Origin: Pyrocephalus nanus
Lineage: Eukaryota > Chordata > Aves > Passeriformes > Tyrannidae
Length of the DNA stretch: 64,000 bases
Assembly (NCBI GenBank): GCA_038380795.1
Contig: CM076265.1
Location: 1,798,001 to 1,862,000, forward strand
Direction: 5' to 3'
Each line of letters begins with the position of its first letter. Positions within the stretch are counted from its first letter, which is position 1. The notes under the pieces were generated by a model that searched no databases, was not told where the DNA came from, and saw only the letters and a program-made list of their open reading frames with translations. The translations under genes and the position numbers were made by a program. Positions 34,401 to 48,900 of the stretch are shown piece by piece.

Positions 34401-37400
34401 GAAACTTGTTCTTTGAATGTGATTTTATTGTTTTTCTGGATTGTAGATTTCCCTCACATCAGCTTTCTCCTTGGAATGCAAGGCTTACTGATGCAGTGAA
34501 TTTTCAGCCTCCTTCCTTTCTGAAGGATTTCCTCCTTCATGCATATCTTCTTTGTTGTCTTTATCTTGGTTTTCTCCAGCTCCTCTCCTTTTCTAAGAGT
34601 TCTTTCTTTATCCCCATTTGTAGTCTTATTCTCCATCAAAGTATCTATCAATTTGGTTTTGCATTTTATTTTAGATTTAAACCCCTGTATTTTTATATAG
34701 GTTTATGGCTCTGACTTTTTCATGTAGGCATTTGTTCTATTTCATCAGTTCGTGGAGATGCTCAGATGTTTTAAATATGGTCAACAAAATATTTATGCTA
34801 GGAACTAGCAATAAAATTAATTCTGGAAGAGTAAAATGCATCATATTTCAAAGCATCTCTTTCAATTTGAAAGAAGCAGTTAAGATTCAAATCAAAGCTT
34901 TCACCTGCCTTAAAGTCACCAAGGAGAATAAACTTCTACTTGGAGGGATCCAGTTTCTAGATGAAATAAAATCAGATAAACATCTTCCGTTTCATCTAAA
35001 CTTTTCTTGTCCCGTGCAGAAGATTTAAGAAAAGATTTCTGTGGGAGAGACCTGTAATTTGGATTTTAAACTTAGTGATTTGGGAACTGTTGTGTTCTGG
35101 CTTGTATGGTAACAGCAGCTTTGGTGATAAAGTTGTGTGATCTGACTACTTTGTAAAATATTAATCATATAATCCTGGTTATAGAGTTAAAAGTGGTGAT
35201 AGTTTCCTATTTATTCTCATCTCATTTCTCACACACCCTTTCACATGTATTTTTTGTTTTTTTAGCACTTCAGAATTCTTTGGATTAGGTTATTTCTGGA
35301 TAGAATCAGTCCATTCTAAGTTGGAGTACAGAGGATGAAGAAGGGAGATTTCTCACCTGCCAATAGGATCTCAGTACAAAAGTCTAGAAAATCTCACCAG
35401 CAGTGGGATTTTCATTTGCTTTGGGTGGAGGAACTGCTCAGGAACGTTTACACACACTGATTAATAAATCATACCTTTTGAATGTGTGTGGGACAATGCT
35501 TTCTTCATAACACAAGCAAATAATGGTGATAATATACTTAGTAGAAAACTTAAATGAAATATTTAGGAGTTGTGTTATTTCCATTGACATACTGCGTGTC
35601 ACAGCCAGTGGTTTTGCCTTGCTGTCATCAATTGATTCTTTTACAAATGTTGCACAAAATTTCCACCAGATTAGTCCCTTCTTCTCAGGCAGGTAAGGAA
35701 AACAAGTTAAAAATCATTAAATGGCATCAGAAACACCAGTCTTGGAAGTGCTGGTCTCTTACCTGCTGGGAGAGGGAATAATTAGAGGCTCAAGGCTTCA
35801 TTTCAGCAAACATTATATAAAAATTCTGTCGTGTTGACCTGTATTTGAAATAGTTACTGAGGCTTTAATAGTTAAAATAACTTAATAAGCAGCCCAATAA
35901 GTACATTTGGAAGCATGTTCTTAGTCCTGTGTTTTTTAATGGTTCTATATAGAGTTTTCCTGTGCAGTTTAGGAATAGTTTTATTTTTTCCTCAGCAAGT
36001 CAGGTTACTGCCCCAGGGTTTTCTATTGATTAGTATATTAACATATAAATAATATCTTATTCCTTTTGTTATTAATATTTTTGCTATTACTGTTTGTTTT
36101 TATATCTCACTGCTATTTCCAGTAAATTGGTCTTATCTCAACCTGTGATCTCTGCCTCGTGCAGCTGATTTGGATGTTTTTATTCAATGAACCTTTATTA
36201 TAAAGTCTGAATTTGCTTTTCCACTTGTTCAACTGCACTTAAGTGATTTTTTTGTGATCTCCCTGCCTCTCCTCTCTATCAGTAGTACTTGACTTTGACA
36301 TTTTTTGCATGAACTTCAGTACAGTTTTTGAGATATTGGTCATTCCAGGTTGTGCTGTCACCCTCCCCTGTATCTTGTCATTTTATAACTTGCCACTGAC
36401 TAACTCATACAAGGTGGTGAATGATTTATCATAGGGTTTGCATTAAGGCATTTAACTTTTCCATATAGTGATTTTTTTAGGACAATGACAAACCTATCAT
36501 ATTTAGAATAGAGATTGCTATTCTGGAATGATTCCACTCATTGGAAGAAAATGGAGGACAATTCAGGTTGGTCTGCAACACCTCTTATGTGCTCTCATCT
36601 GTACCTTGTTTGTATAGGCAGAATAACTGAGCCTGGATGAGGATGTTGTGTGGATAATGAGTATTCAAAAGAGATATAATAATAAGCTTAATAACATAAG
36701 GAGTTTTGCAAGAGTTCATTGGAAAAAATGTATTATACCATTAAGATAAACTTTTATTTTTAGTCCTCTGTCCCGTTTGAACTATTGAATGTCTAACAAC
36801 GTGTCAGACCACACTTGGTGTGGCGGGTTCTGCCCGTGGAAGAGAGGATTCAAAATCATAATTGCTTTTTAATTTCTCTTTTCTTGTGCAAGAAGCTTTT
36901 GGATGGGAATACAGGATAAAGCTAACAATTACAAAACTCACATGGAGTTGTGCATGTTTGATTCCGAGGCAGCGAAGCACGGTAGGTCTGAAGATAAACA
37001 TGTGTTTAATTGCTTTTGCTCCGAGGGAGATGACTGCTAATCTGTAATTACATAGAATTGTTACTGTTATCTGTATGGGCTTTCTTAGTCTGCCACACTC
37101 ATTTGTTTGATCTGGAGTTAGGGAACAAGTTTGTTTGAGAAGAGCCGCGTGTTGTACATCTTTACAGTTCATAAAGCGAGTTAGTTTTGCTAATGGTAAT
37201 TCCTTTGCTCTCTAATGAGGGATCATGGCATCACCCTACAAAACCGAGTAAAACAATTTGTTTGCAGGCAATGAATAAAGACAAAGGGGAGCAAGAAAGT
37301 TTGCTGTATTTATATTCCTTATAATAAAAGCTGTCTTATTTTCCATGTATTCATGGGGATTTTTTTAAAGCAGTTTTTTTACACGGACAGTTGGATGTTA

Positions 37401-40400
37401 AGTAGCATTGGCTCTGTTTGTTGTGTTTTCAACTAATGCAGTGTTAGAACTGGTTGATTAAACTACTTTGTATATCTAATCTGTGTAATTAAGTGACATG
37501 TGGTCGCTCTGTGCTTCTTATTTCAGCCAATAAGATCTAACAGAGGTGAGCCCAACCAGCTCCTCCTTTTGTAACATGCTGCCACAGGCAGTGCTTAGTT
37601 GGTAAACAAAGAGCATTATCAGAAAGGGAAGTTTGGTATGTTGCCTCTTTCCAGCTTTTGGCATGTGATAACATCTATGCTGTCATGTTGAAATGCAACC
37701 AATTAGTTTAACAACTCCTGTATAAAATGTAATTTATTGTGTTCTTAATCTTCTTTTTGTAACTAACAGAACATAGTATTTTTTTAAAAAAATAAGACCT
37801 CCCCCTCCAAAAATTGCTTGACTTAGTCATGCCATTGTATTCTGTGATTTCCACCATGGCATTCTGTATTAAAGTACCTGAGTCTTAGAACACTAAGAAT
37901 ATTTTTGCCTTAAAAAGGAAGTAAAGGGACACTGGTTCAGATTGTGCATACATGTTGCTTTTTAGTGACTTGTGTCAACACTGCAGACACCTTAAACATA
38001 TTTTATTACTGTACTATTACTATAATTACATGCTGCTGATTAAGACTTCTTATCCTACTGTTGAACCATCTGCAGAGTTCGAGGTTGGGAATTCCTGGTG
38101 CTCAGTTTTATGCTCTGAGGGGCAGAGTAGGTGCCTTCTGTAATCAGTGGGTTATATGAAAACCTACAAGGTTTCTGTGCTCATTATTTTTGCCAGTGGT
38201 GAGTGACAGGATTTTTCTCAGGGTCTGTTTTATGTTTTGATTGCTGTATTAATGAAACAAAGAGTATAGGAGTAAAGTGTAAGTCGTGCTGTTCTCACTA
38301 GGAGTTTGAACTCATAGTTTTGGTAGGAAATCAATCTGGTTTTAATTGCCTGTGAGTCTGAAGTATGTTCTTTTTGGTAAAGCTGATCTCACATAAATAT
38401 AAATCAGTAACTGTCTGTTCTTTAATTATGTATTAGTGTATTGTATCTGCATACTAGATGAGAAAATGAGCATCTCCAGTTACGGTGTACTGGAGGTCAT
38501 TAAATCTTCTCTGCTTGGTGAAGTTTGGTTGGATTGCATTTCTAAATACCATATATTTGCTGTTTGTTTTAGAGTGACTATCTACAGTTAGTCACTTGCT
38601 TTAAAAGTAAAGCCATGGGGATTTTTGACAGTATGTAAAAATAGTTGCTGTAAAACATACCATAAAATTACACAAAGTGCTTTTTTTTAAGTCATTGTAG
38701 GTAATGTTGAGGTATTTTAATGTAAAATTAAAAAAAAATCAATTATTTGAAAATATATTTTAGTATTTCATAAATACATGGCTGAATTCTGCCATGGTCC
38801 AAAAATACTGTATTAATTTTATGAAAAGAGGACTAATGTAACCTGCATTCTTGGTAGCAGTGTGTCTTCTTCCCTTGCCATTTTACACTTCACCTTATCC
38901 CTGTTCAGGCAGAGATAATTTCTGCTAAATATAATGTAAAATTCCTAGAAAGGATGCAGAAATATGTTGGGATCAAATATTCTTATTTGCTTTAATCTGT
39001 CAGTCATACAGCTTCCGTGTACATAAGCTTACCACTGTTTAGCAATAAGTGAAATAATGAATTGCAAGAATAAACTTTACTAATTATGTTGTTTCCATAC
39101 TGCAGATATTACTGTGATGTAAGTTTGAGCCAGCACAGTTGCCTTCTTTTCTAAAAAGCTCTGTGAACAAGGCTGGAGGTCTAATCCTGAAATGTGATTT
39201 CTGCTGATTTTTAACTTAGCTCTCTGTTCCTATATCCACTGATGTGATTTTTTTTTTTTTTTTTGATACTTGTAAATCTTCAAATGCCTGGAACCAGGTC
39301 TGCTTGGTTAACACAACACAAAAGCATGACATATGCAAAACCAGCAGAATCAGAACTGTTCAGGTTGGAAAAGACCTTTGAGGCCATCGAGTCCATTTGG
39401 CCTTTTGGGGTATGCTGGTCTTGCAGCACAGTCCCTCAGTGATCTGTCCTGAGTAGAACCTCCTTTTTTATAACATTCTTTTGGTGTCCAGAGGAGGCAT
39501 TGCTGGTTTGACATGCCTGTCTTAGGGAAGGAAAGTGAAAAGTGTCTAAATTACAGGCTCCCTTTGGCAGCCCCGTGCACCACGTCCCCATTCCAGCATT
39601 GTACTGAACCTGAGCAGGAAGCAGAGACTTGGCAGGTGTGACCTTTTCAGAGAAATACTGATCCCAGAGCTGAAGTGCAGCAGCCTGAGCTCACTGATAT
39701 CCAGAGGAAAGCTGGTAAATGTGCTGTGTGTTACTCAGGGTACCCCAAGCCCACAGTTGCAGTGCTTGAGACAAAAGGCAGGGAACCCAGCAGACCTGGA
39801 GCAGAGTGTTGTGCATTCAGCCTCTTGAGGAAGAAATACACACACTCTGATTCTGCTTTACAAGCATTTTTTCTTTTTTAAAAGGTGAAGTAGCAGAGAA
39901 TATATAATATGTTTCATTTGTGAGCCAGCTGAGCTTCGGTATCCTAAAGAATAGAATTAATTCTGTTTATCATGTGGATTTTCTTCAGCCCAGCTCCATG
40001 GAGAGTGAGTGTGAGTGCTTAAATTTTGCACAGCTGAAATAATTAGAAGGGGAAAATGAAAGGACCAAGGTGGTGGGACAAACATTGTGGTCTTTTCTGA
40101 GTTCATACCATGACAAAGACTCCAATTACGTGCTGGCTTTCCTATGAAGTGGAGCCACTTTTTCACACTTCAAAGAAAACATAGTGCTTCATGATATTTG
40201 GGGGCTAACCTTTCCAAAAAGATCACAAATGCCGTGTTACCTTGGGTTTCCACATGTATAATTAAAACTTTCACCTTTGGATGGCGAGATTCAGAAGACT
40301 GTTTTTAATATGCTCACATATGAGTTACAAAGAATGAAATTAGGGAGTAAAGAGAGAAGGAGAGAAGAGAATTTGCTGAGTTGGTTACTGGGGAAAAAAG

Positions 40401-42933
40401 TTAATAAGCTTATTGCATGAATAATGTTAAAACTAAATGGGAGATTATTCTCAGATGACTGCCTTTTGACTTCCTCTTGTAGAAGAATAATATATTTGAA
40501 ATTTATTTGAAAATGTTTTGTGTGTGTTTTTTTTTTTTAATAGCGATTACTTAATCAATAGGGATCGTTATTTGAAATAATACTACCAGGAGGAAACTAT
40601 TTAAAAGTGTTTGGATGAGTAGATTTTGTTATGTTGAGGGTAAGTTACTCTTAACAACAGCTTTCATTCTTAATCTAGTTGAATTGGTAACTTTGTACAA
40701 CTTATTATCTTGGATTTACACTTCAGCCAAAGATGAACAATAAAAACACATAATTTTTCAAAGAGACTATTCTTCTGGAGAGTGCCGTGGGTTTAGTTTT
40801 TGTTTTGTTTTTGTATGTTTGTTTTGGGTTTTTTGTTTTGTTTTTTTTTTTTTTAATTGGTAGGTTGGGGTTTTTTTATTTATTACTCTGGTATGCTCAA
40901 AAAAATTGAGCATATATTTACATCGTTATTTTCCTTTAATGGTATAATTTGCAGAAGGACTGTTATCAATAATTATTATTTATAAGGTAACAAAGTTGGA
41001 TAATTTTTAGCTAATGACAGGACAACATTTGTGAGATTTCTACACCCTGTAGGGTTTTAAGCATGTTAGTCTGATCAGAGTGGTAAATTGAGTCCAACCA
41101 TGAACTTCAGTTGACAGGAAAAAGACTCCATATGTCTTTCAGACGAAAAGTGATCCCACTTCCATTAGTCTCTTCTAAATAGATTGTTTGTTTCCATAAT
41201 AAGATGTTCCAAAGTCAACACCGACCGTTTGGATTGTTCTGTGTAACTGAGCTGGTGTGACTTTACCTGGGTGTGACTTTGCACTGGCACTGCAATTAAT
41301 AGGTTTGGGAGGGTTTTTTTTGTTTTAAATGCTAATTTACATAAGTTTTTTAAGAAATGCATTTCATTTTTATTGTTACATAAAGATGTTCACAGTGACC
41401 TAAGGGGAATGGTTCCAAGTTTCTTGTGTTTTATAGACTTTTATTTGCTGCCCACAACGACCATCATAGTTTGTTCAGAAATAATTCTGAGTAACTTAAA
41501 ATGCAAAATGATACCTGAAATAAACTCTGTGTAAAGAGATTTGGAATTACTTCCTTTTTGCCTCTGGCCATGTTGTGCCTTTGAAATTATCACACAATAA
41601 AGTTTCTCTTCCTGTTGGCTATTATAGTTTTTTTACCACTGCGTTGTTCAGAACACATGTTAAGAAAAGACAGTCCTAAATTTAATTTTTCTGTTACATT
41701 TGGTCATAGGCATGATCTGTAAAAACTACCCCAGTAGATGCTGACAGGTGGCCTCAAAGGTGATAAGCTTCAGAACAAAGATTTTCTGCATATATCTCAC
41801 GTGCCATCTTGTAGGCTCATCTTACATGTTTTGCTCTGCAAAAACTGGTCTTAAAATTTCCTTGGAAAAGGTCACAGTCCATCTAGGAAAGGTGAATTGA
41901 TGATGGTCTGCTGTAGTGTGAAAAATAGTTGTGTAGTGCATTAAAGACAAGTGCTGTAAGAAATGCAAATGTTGAATACACCATAAGTGTTTAGGAGAAA
42001 GGTAGGGTTTTTTTTTCTGTAGTGTAAAAAAAAATTACAAAAGAATAGAAAATATGGTTAACTTGCCTTTTCAATTACTCTTTTCAGCATGTTTAAACAA
42101 CACTTTTAACATGCTTGTCTTGTGAGAGCTCTAGGGGGTAATCTGTACTGACCTGAATTGATTCAAAATCAACAGTTTGTGGAAATTTTGGTCCTAGGCT
42201 TCTTTTGATAATGTGAGCATGCTTTAAGTTATGTTTGTCCCAGAAATAGCTTAACTGGCTTATACAGAACTAACACCTTGCTATGTTAGTGGGGCAGAAT
42301 AAACTTTTAGAGCTTTGTGGTACGTGGTTGCTCAGCTTCTGTTTTCGTTCTTCAGCATGTGATGCAAATATGTACAGTTTCATGTTCATGAAACACAAGT
42401 GGTAACTTCAGGTTTTGGAGATTGGAAATTAATTTGGACAGAATGGCTTAGTCTGCTTTTTCTTTGTTGGTATAGAAAGCTAGGTTTATCATTACACAGT
42501 ATATAAAGTTACTGAACAGCATTTTTTTTTAGTGTTCGTTGGTATGCATATACCAATGTGAAAGGTAATCTGTAAAGACCCTCTGAATTTTATCTGTATG
42601 TATATATCTATGTCTCCTGTACATGAAAAATAGTATTAAAAAAGCAAATAACATTTTTCTGTTCCTAAAATTATCATGTAGAATGTTGCTGCACGTTGCA
42701 ACATGGGAAGTTTTATTTCAGTTAGCATAGATATTTTTTCTTTTATTCCTGAAGATATTTTTGTTTCTCTCTCTAGTTGGGCAATTATATTAAAATTAAG
42801 GCAGTTGGAGACTTTCATAGATTCCTGGTTTTCTAAGGTGCATCGTGGTAAACTCATACCTAAAGCATTTTGGTGAAATAATAAAGAAGTGGAATAGAAG
42901 AAAAACCTCAACAGTATACAAGTCCTGCTACTT

Positions 42934-42965
<32 letters not shown>

Positions 42966-45900
42966 TCCCTGTATCCCAAAGAATGTCACAATAGCTGTTA
43001 GAAAGGCCTGAATGAAATTTTAGTAACTTAAGCTGGGTAAGTATTACGGATTTCCAAGCAAACCTTTTTTTCCTGTCTTCTGCCATATTGACCAGATGCA
43101 TTTTAGGTTGAAAAACCTTTGCCCTTGCACTGAAGTTGTAATTGGTCTTTTATTGAAACAGCTGGAGTAGCATGAGACATATTATTTATTCTCATTAATT
43201 GCTATTATTAGCTGAGAAGAAGGAGGCTGCAAATCAGGAGAGTTCTAGGTTGGTAAGTTCATTCCACTGAACACATATTCTTTCACGTGGTGGTTGTTCC
43301 TCTGTTAGGATTTTATCTGTCCATGTGTATTTATGAATGCACTGGCTGAGTCTGGGGGGCTCAGAACTCATGTATTTGCACCCAGAGCTTCCTCTTCATT
43401 CTCCATGCATATCATGTCTTAGCATCTGTAATTCTGTGTAGGGACTGGATGTGGAGTGAGCTGAGGTTTTGGGAAGGTGGCCTTAAAGGAACCTCCTGCC
43501 AGAAGCCTATTTAGGATCTTGTGTGTTCCAATCCTACTCCGACAGGCTGGACTCAGAAGTCTCTTTGGTGGTTCCCTGCAGCATAAGTTCTGTTTCATGT
43601 TGGGGTTTAACAGAACCTGTTATTTAGAAGACTGGAAGAAAACAAGTTGAGGCTTTGGGTATATTTTTCCTTCCTCTTAGAAGGAAAAGATTCTAGGTTT
43701 GATTCGTAGATAGATTTGACTGATTTCGATTTGTCCGTCTGATTAATTTTCCATGTTTATTGAAAATATAGGTTCAGTGAGGTTGGTATAAACAAAGGCC
43801 AGCATTGAGCATTCATTTTCAGTTCTGAGCTTTGCAGAAGGGAAGTCCAATACTAAGGAACTGAGACTGCTTTTTCTCACTGTTGACTTTAAAATGTGTG
43901 CCCAAACAATAGTGTATGTGCTTTGTTCAAGAAGCATTTACTCCAGTACCTATTTTTAAAATGTCTGTATTCATGCCTTTATAATGATTAGTTGTGAAAG
44001 ATGTGGTAATAAAAGCATGCAGAAGATAGCTATTCCTTGGGGAAAAAAGAAATCACTGCTACAAAAGATTCCTGTAGCATTCCTTGTCACTGCTCCTCAC
44101 TTCAGTTTGTTTTTCTACTTAGTGTATATTAAATAGTCGAGTGTATTAAGATGATAAGCTGTGGCAAATCCAGGAGGTTTGATATGTTTATGATATATGT
44201 TTGATAGTTTGAACAGGAGGTTGGATATGTTTATACTTTAATGCACTTAGAGCTGGTATTTGAAAAATAAAGCAGAGTGGAAAACAAGTTGTGTTGACAA
44301 TGAACAATTTCTGTTGTGAATAACAAGGAAGTTCAGACAACAAGTTTAGAGAACATGACTCATCATAGAAACACCAGGAGAATGAAGTAGTGAAAAGCAT
44401 CTTGCAATGTGTTGATTATTTTTCTTTATGATATTACTTTTCTGTTCCAGGGATTTTTTTCTTCCTGCAAAGAGATGGAATAGATACAAATAAAATAAGA
44501 GTAAGTACTTTGATACCTACCAGCAGTGCCTGGCAATGCTGTAATAAATATTTATTGTTAGCCTTAACAAACATCCTTAGTAGTTTGACCTTCTTTGCAT
44601 TTACAAGCAACCACCAGCACTCATTTCAAGTATGAAAACTCTGTTATTATGAAAGATGTTAGCTTGTCAGACCACTGAGAAAGATCAGTGAAAGCAGAGA
44701 GAAGCACTGTGACCTAGCTTTGATTGGCTTGGAACACACTAGTGGATGGTGGGTTTAATACTGCAGAAATATGTCATTGCTCTCGTCACGTCACCACTCA
44801 TTTTTGTGAAGTTATTTTTGTTAGACTATTCAAGAAAAAGTATTGTTGCTTTGACATTTGATGTCTCAATTGCGTGGAAGGGTCTTTCTCCATTCTATTT
44901 TTCTTTCTTCAGGCAGCAGTTTTCAGACATTGCCTTTTCTTCTAATGGGCTAAAAAGTGATGCTGTAGAGCTGTTCTTCCCCTTTTCTTTGTAGGACGTT
45001 TTAAATAAATCAGTCTTCTGGTATTTTTTGTGTTTCAAGCCTGTAAAAAGCAGAAAGAGTGCAATTTTCAAAACAAACATGTTATACGAGCACTGAAAAT
45101 ATACTAATGTCATAATTGTCATTCTTTCTAAATCCTCATTTTCCTTCTGGAAGGTGGAACGTGGAGGGTGAGGAACTGTTTGGGCTGGGGCTGTGTTCTT
45201 GTCTGTGGCAGCAGGGTTTGTGGATGGATTTCCTTTTCTCCCACTGGAAAGTTCTGTGATTCTAGTTTATCATTTGTGAAGCCTGGTTTTGGGTGGAAAG
45301 CCCTCCATCAGGCATGTATGACTGTTAAAATATTATATTCGTTTATAATACTGATACAGTACTGGCAAAGGGTGTGGTTTTCACAAGTTGTTTTTTTCTT
45401 CTGCTCGTATTTTAAACTTCGCATTCGTGTTGTTTTCTGTTCTAAAAACAACATTGCTTGTTTTTTTTCTGCACCTCAGGAAGTATGTCTTTCCCATTAG
45501 GTAAAAGAGGTGGCTGATTAGGTTAGGTAGGATTCTTTTTCCTCTTTTGGACTTACTAGTGTGCAACATTTTTACTCCAACAAATGTACACCCAAGGGTG
45601 CTGCAAAACGTTTTATTCACTATGTGTGAATGGCTGCCACTCAGGGAAACATTTCTTGGGACAAGAAAGGGACAAATGCCCAGAGCAGGGTACAAGAGCA
45701 TAAGAGGGGAATAATTGTATGGTTTTCTCTTCTGTGAGTGAGTTTTAAGTCGTTAGAGGGAGTGCAAAACAGGGCTGGAGGAAGGAACTGTGTTTTCCCA
45801 GGAAGGTTGATTTTTATTTATTTTAATTTAATCAGGGAACTTGGGGTTAAGATGGTTCAGGTGATTATGCTTGCTGAAGGCAGGCAGGATTGCCATTGTC

Positions 45901-48900
45901 AATATAGGTTTTTTAATAGAAGAAAGTGGATAAACAGGGCTGGGGATTGAATAAATAATTATGCAATGCAAGGTCACTTTTTTGGGGAATAACAGGCTCT
46001 CTATTTTTAGAAGAAATTAGTGTTATCTGTTGGAAAGAGCCATGCTAAATGCCTTGTGTGTGCTAGTTAATCATGGCATATTAGTGATCTTGTGGTATTG
46101 TGTAAGTGTGAACGAGGTGAGGTGCAGTTTGTCCACACCACAAAGTAACAGCACAAGTCTGTGCCATGAAAAAGAGAGAGCCCTCTCATGAAGTACTCAT
46201 ACCTGGGGTACAAAACTGCTTGGCACAGGACATCCTGTCCTTTATGTTCTATATTCCGACTCAGTATATGTCTTGGATGTTTTGTACAATTTGTCAAAGT
46301 CTTTTCGAGCTGTTGTGCAGTTTGTGGAGTCCTCTTGGAAGCTGTGCCAGGGTTGTGAGAGGAAGAAAAAGCATTTTGTGAAAGATGGTCTGATGGGATG
46401 CTTGAAATAATTAAGGTTAGTAGGGGAAAATAAAGTTGTATATCTAAGGGATCAAATTGCTTTAAAAAGAGGTAAAGGTTCTTGCCTCTAAAATCAAGAA
46501 AGAAGAGACTGGAAAATACTGTAACTGGTGAGATTTTTTTTAAGTAAGTATTACGTAGTTTCAGTTTGTGGTCATGTTTGGGTTTCAATTTCGTGTAAGT
46601 TCTGCAGTCTCATTTTGTTACACAGCAAAGGAAAATAATCACAAAGGCTATTAGCTATGGTGGAGTACACTTTATTGCACGTGGAACATAAGTGGAATTG
46701 CAGATGACTTAACTTCATAGTAAAATGAAGTGCTTAAAAGGTATTTGTTATGAGAGCTTAAACTCTTTGTACCTCTCTACTGGAGCCACTTGTACAATGA
46801 AAACTACAAAGTTTTTGTTTGTTGCTGTCTGTATGTCATGAAAGAGCCAAGTGGTTTCTAAAACATATAGTCACAAACTGATTATAAAATTCCTGAGGGG
46901 GCTCCGATGGGACTATCATAACTTAACAATGGAACGGTGAGTCACTGCAGCAGCAATTCATGTAATAATCTTTCCCAGTATTTATAGGACCAGGAGGATA
47001 AAATGTCATTTAATTTTATTTGATTAAAAACTACTAGGCAAGCGAGAAAGAGGAAGGGAAAAAAAATGAAGCATCTTTTTATTTCAGGCGTGAAAGATGA
47101 ATGGAACATATAAGAAGCATATTATGAAGCAGTATATTACAGTGATTAATTTGAAATCTGATCAATGCTCCAAAATGGTTGTGTTAATAACAGAATTATT
47201 TTATTTGATAACTTAAGGCGATATTTAATTTTTTTTTTTTTAGGTTCTAGATGCAAAATGTGGCTTATTGAGTGGAACATCTGGAGTATGAGGCATCTGT
47301 GGGAGTTCTTGCTTGCAACTCTGGGTTTATGTATCAATGCAGTTCAGAGACTCTTCTTACCAACACTGTAGGGAAAGGCAATGTTGAGGTTTTTGAAAAT
47401 TTTATTGCTAAATTTCTAGCTATGATATTAAATAAGAGCATTTATTTGGGTTTTTTAGAACAAAACAACCAAACCCAATCATGAAGACGTGACTCATGCT
47501 GATTAAACTTTTTTTTTTTTTTCCAAGAGGAATTATGATGTAATTTAGATGGGTTTTGATTGTTATATGTTACTGCAGAATAAGTGCAATCCTAAATGAC
47601 ACTTGGGACTGTTGTGACTAAGTTTTTTGAGTGCTTTTCTGAGTGGGTTAATCCTATGCAAGAAATAAAAAGGTGGTTTTAATTTTCTGTTGTTCCTTCA
47701 CATTTTTCTAAAGGGATTTTTCTAAATGGATTTCTCTACAGAACTAGAAGATAAAAGTAGAAAGGTCTGTTTATTGCTTAAGTACATTACTTCTGGTAAG
47801 GATTAAATGGAAATAATCTGAGTGGAAATCAAAGATATCAGGTACATCTTGGAAATTCTAAAAGCAATTTAAGAGGATTTATATATTTTCTAGACTTCAT
47901 GTTCGTTTTTGGAATTTTCTAAGCTAAATGAAGAGTTAACATTTTTATGTTGGTAATTTTCATTAAAGAGAAAAAATAAAAAACAGTGACTCGTGAGAAA
48001 ATGCTTGGAATTTTTAACATGGTGCAAATGTTTTCAAAATGTGGCTAAATTCTTATGGGTAGTTGTGTTAAAGAAACAACCACACTTTTCTGGCTGTTTC
48101 AGTTTTGTGCTTATAAATTAGTTTCACTTTAGTTTTTGTTATGGCAGAAGATAAATCAGAATCCTTAAATAGATTAGTGGGAGCTTTTATGCTGTATGGA
48201 TGTTCTGTCCTCTCTTTTATACATTCTGCTTACAAAAAAAATGCTGTGTCAGTGCTTTATTTTTTCATACAAATGATGCCATTTAATATTGGGTGATCAC
48301 ACAACTAAATTTTGTTTCCTCCATGAACTTTGTAAAATATTATAGGAGAGTTTTTTGCTTCTAGGGCATAAAGCTTGGGAAACATGGTGGCAGAACACAA
48401 AGAAATTAAATAATGCAGCTTTATCTTAAAAGATCATAAATTGCACTTACTTTTAGCAACAGTAGAGTTATATTATTAGTCTCTTAAGTATTCAGCTTTA
48501 TTATTATGGAATTTCCATAAATAAGCCTTTGTTTATGTTTTCTAAAAACTGTTTCTGAAAAAGTATTTGTGTCTTTCTTCATTGCCTTTGAATTTCTGTT
48601 CTGTCCCAAAGGGATTTTGTGGTTGAATCTTTATTCTTTCAAGAGATAAGTTAGAAAATTTCCCTTAAAAGGTGCCTACCCTTGTGGTGTGTAATTTTTG
48701 TAAAGAAGTTTAGTTCACATCAATTTCTGTTTAATATGATTATTGTGTCTGATAAGTGATCTTCAAAACTGTTTCATGTTAAAAAATAACTTGAGAAGTG
48801 GGAAGAAAGCCCTGCAGGTACTAATATTGAAATATATTGAGAATTTGTTGTTTAGTTTAGCCTGTGTGTAGTCTGAGTTTCCCCCCCAGTGAACAGAGGT

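Larger units (their letters stand above)
37721..48879. other. METTL15 intron 2, distal part
   Basis: AT-rich intron with GTTT-rich tracts (40,791-40,854; 42,932-42,966), a CR1 end at about 39,345-39,400 and a small direct repeat at 44,171-44,234. A 173-codon minus-strand open frame at 46,067-46,588 has no recognised domain. Confidence 0.6.

Noticed and set aside
36804..37172. 122-codon minus-strand frame over the candidate conserved block
   Set aside because: No recognisable protein and no splice or start context. Reported as a possible non-coding element instead.
41082..41105. GAGTCCAACC-type CR1 motif
   Set aside because: Only a short motif, without the neighbouring CR1 blocks found at the accepted sites.
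46067..46588. 173-codon minus-strand open frame
   Set aside because: No recognised domain, AT-rich intron composition and no start context or homology. Length is within chance.
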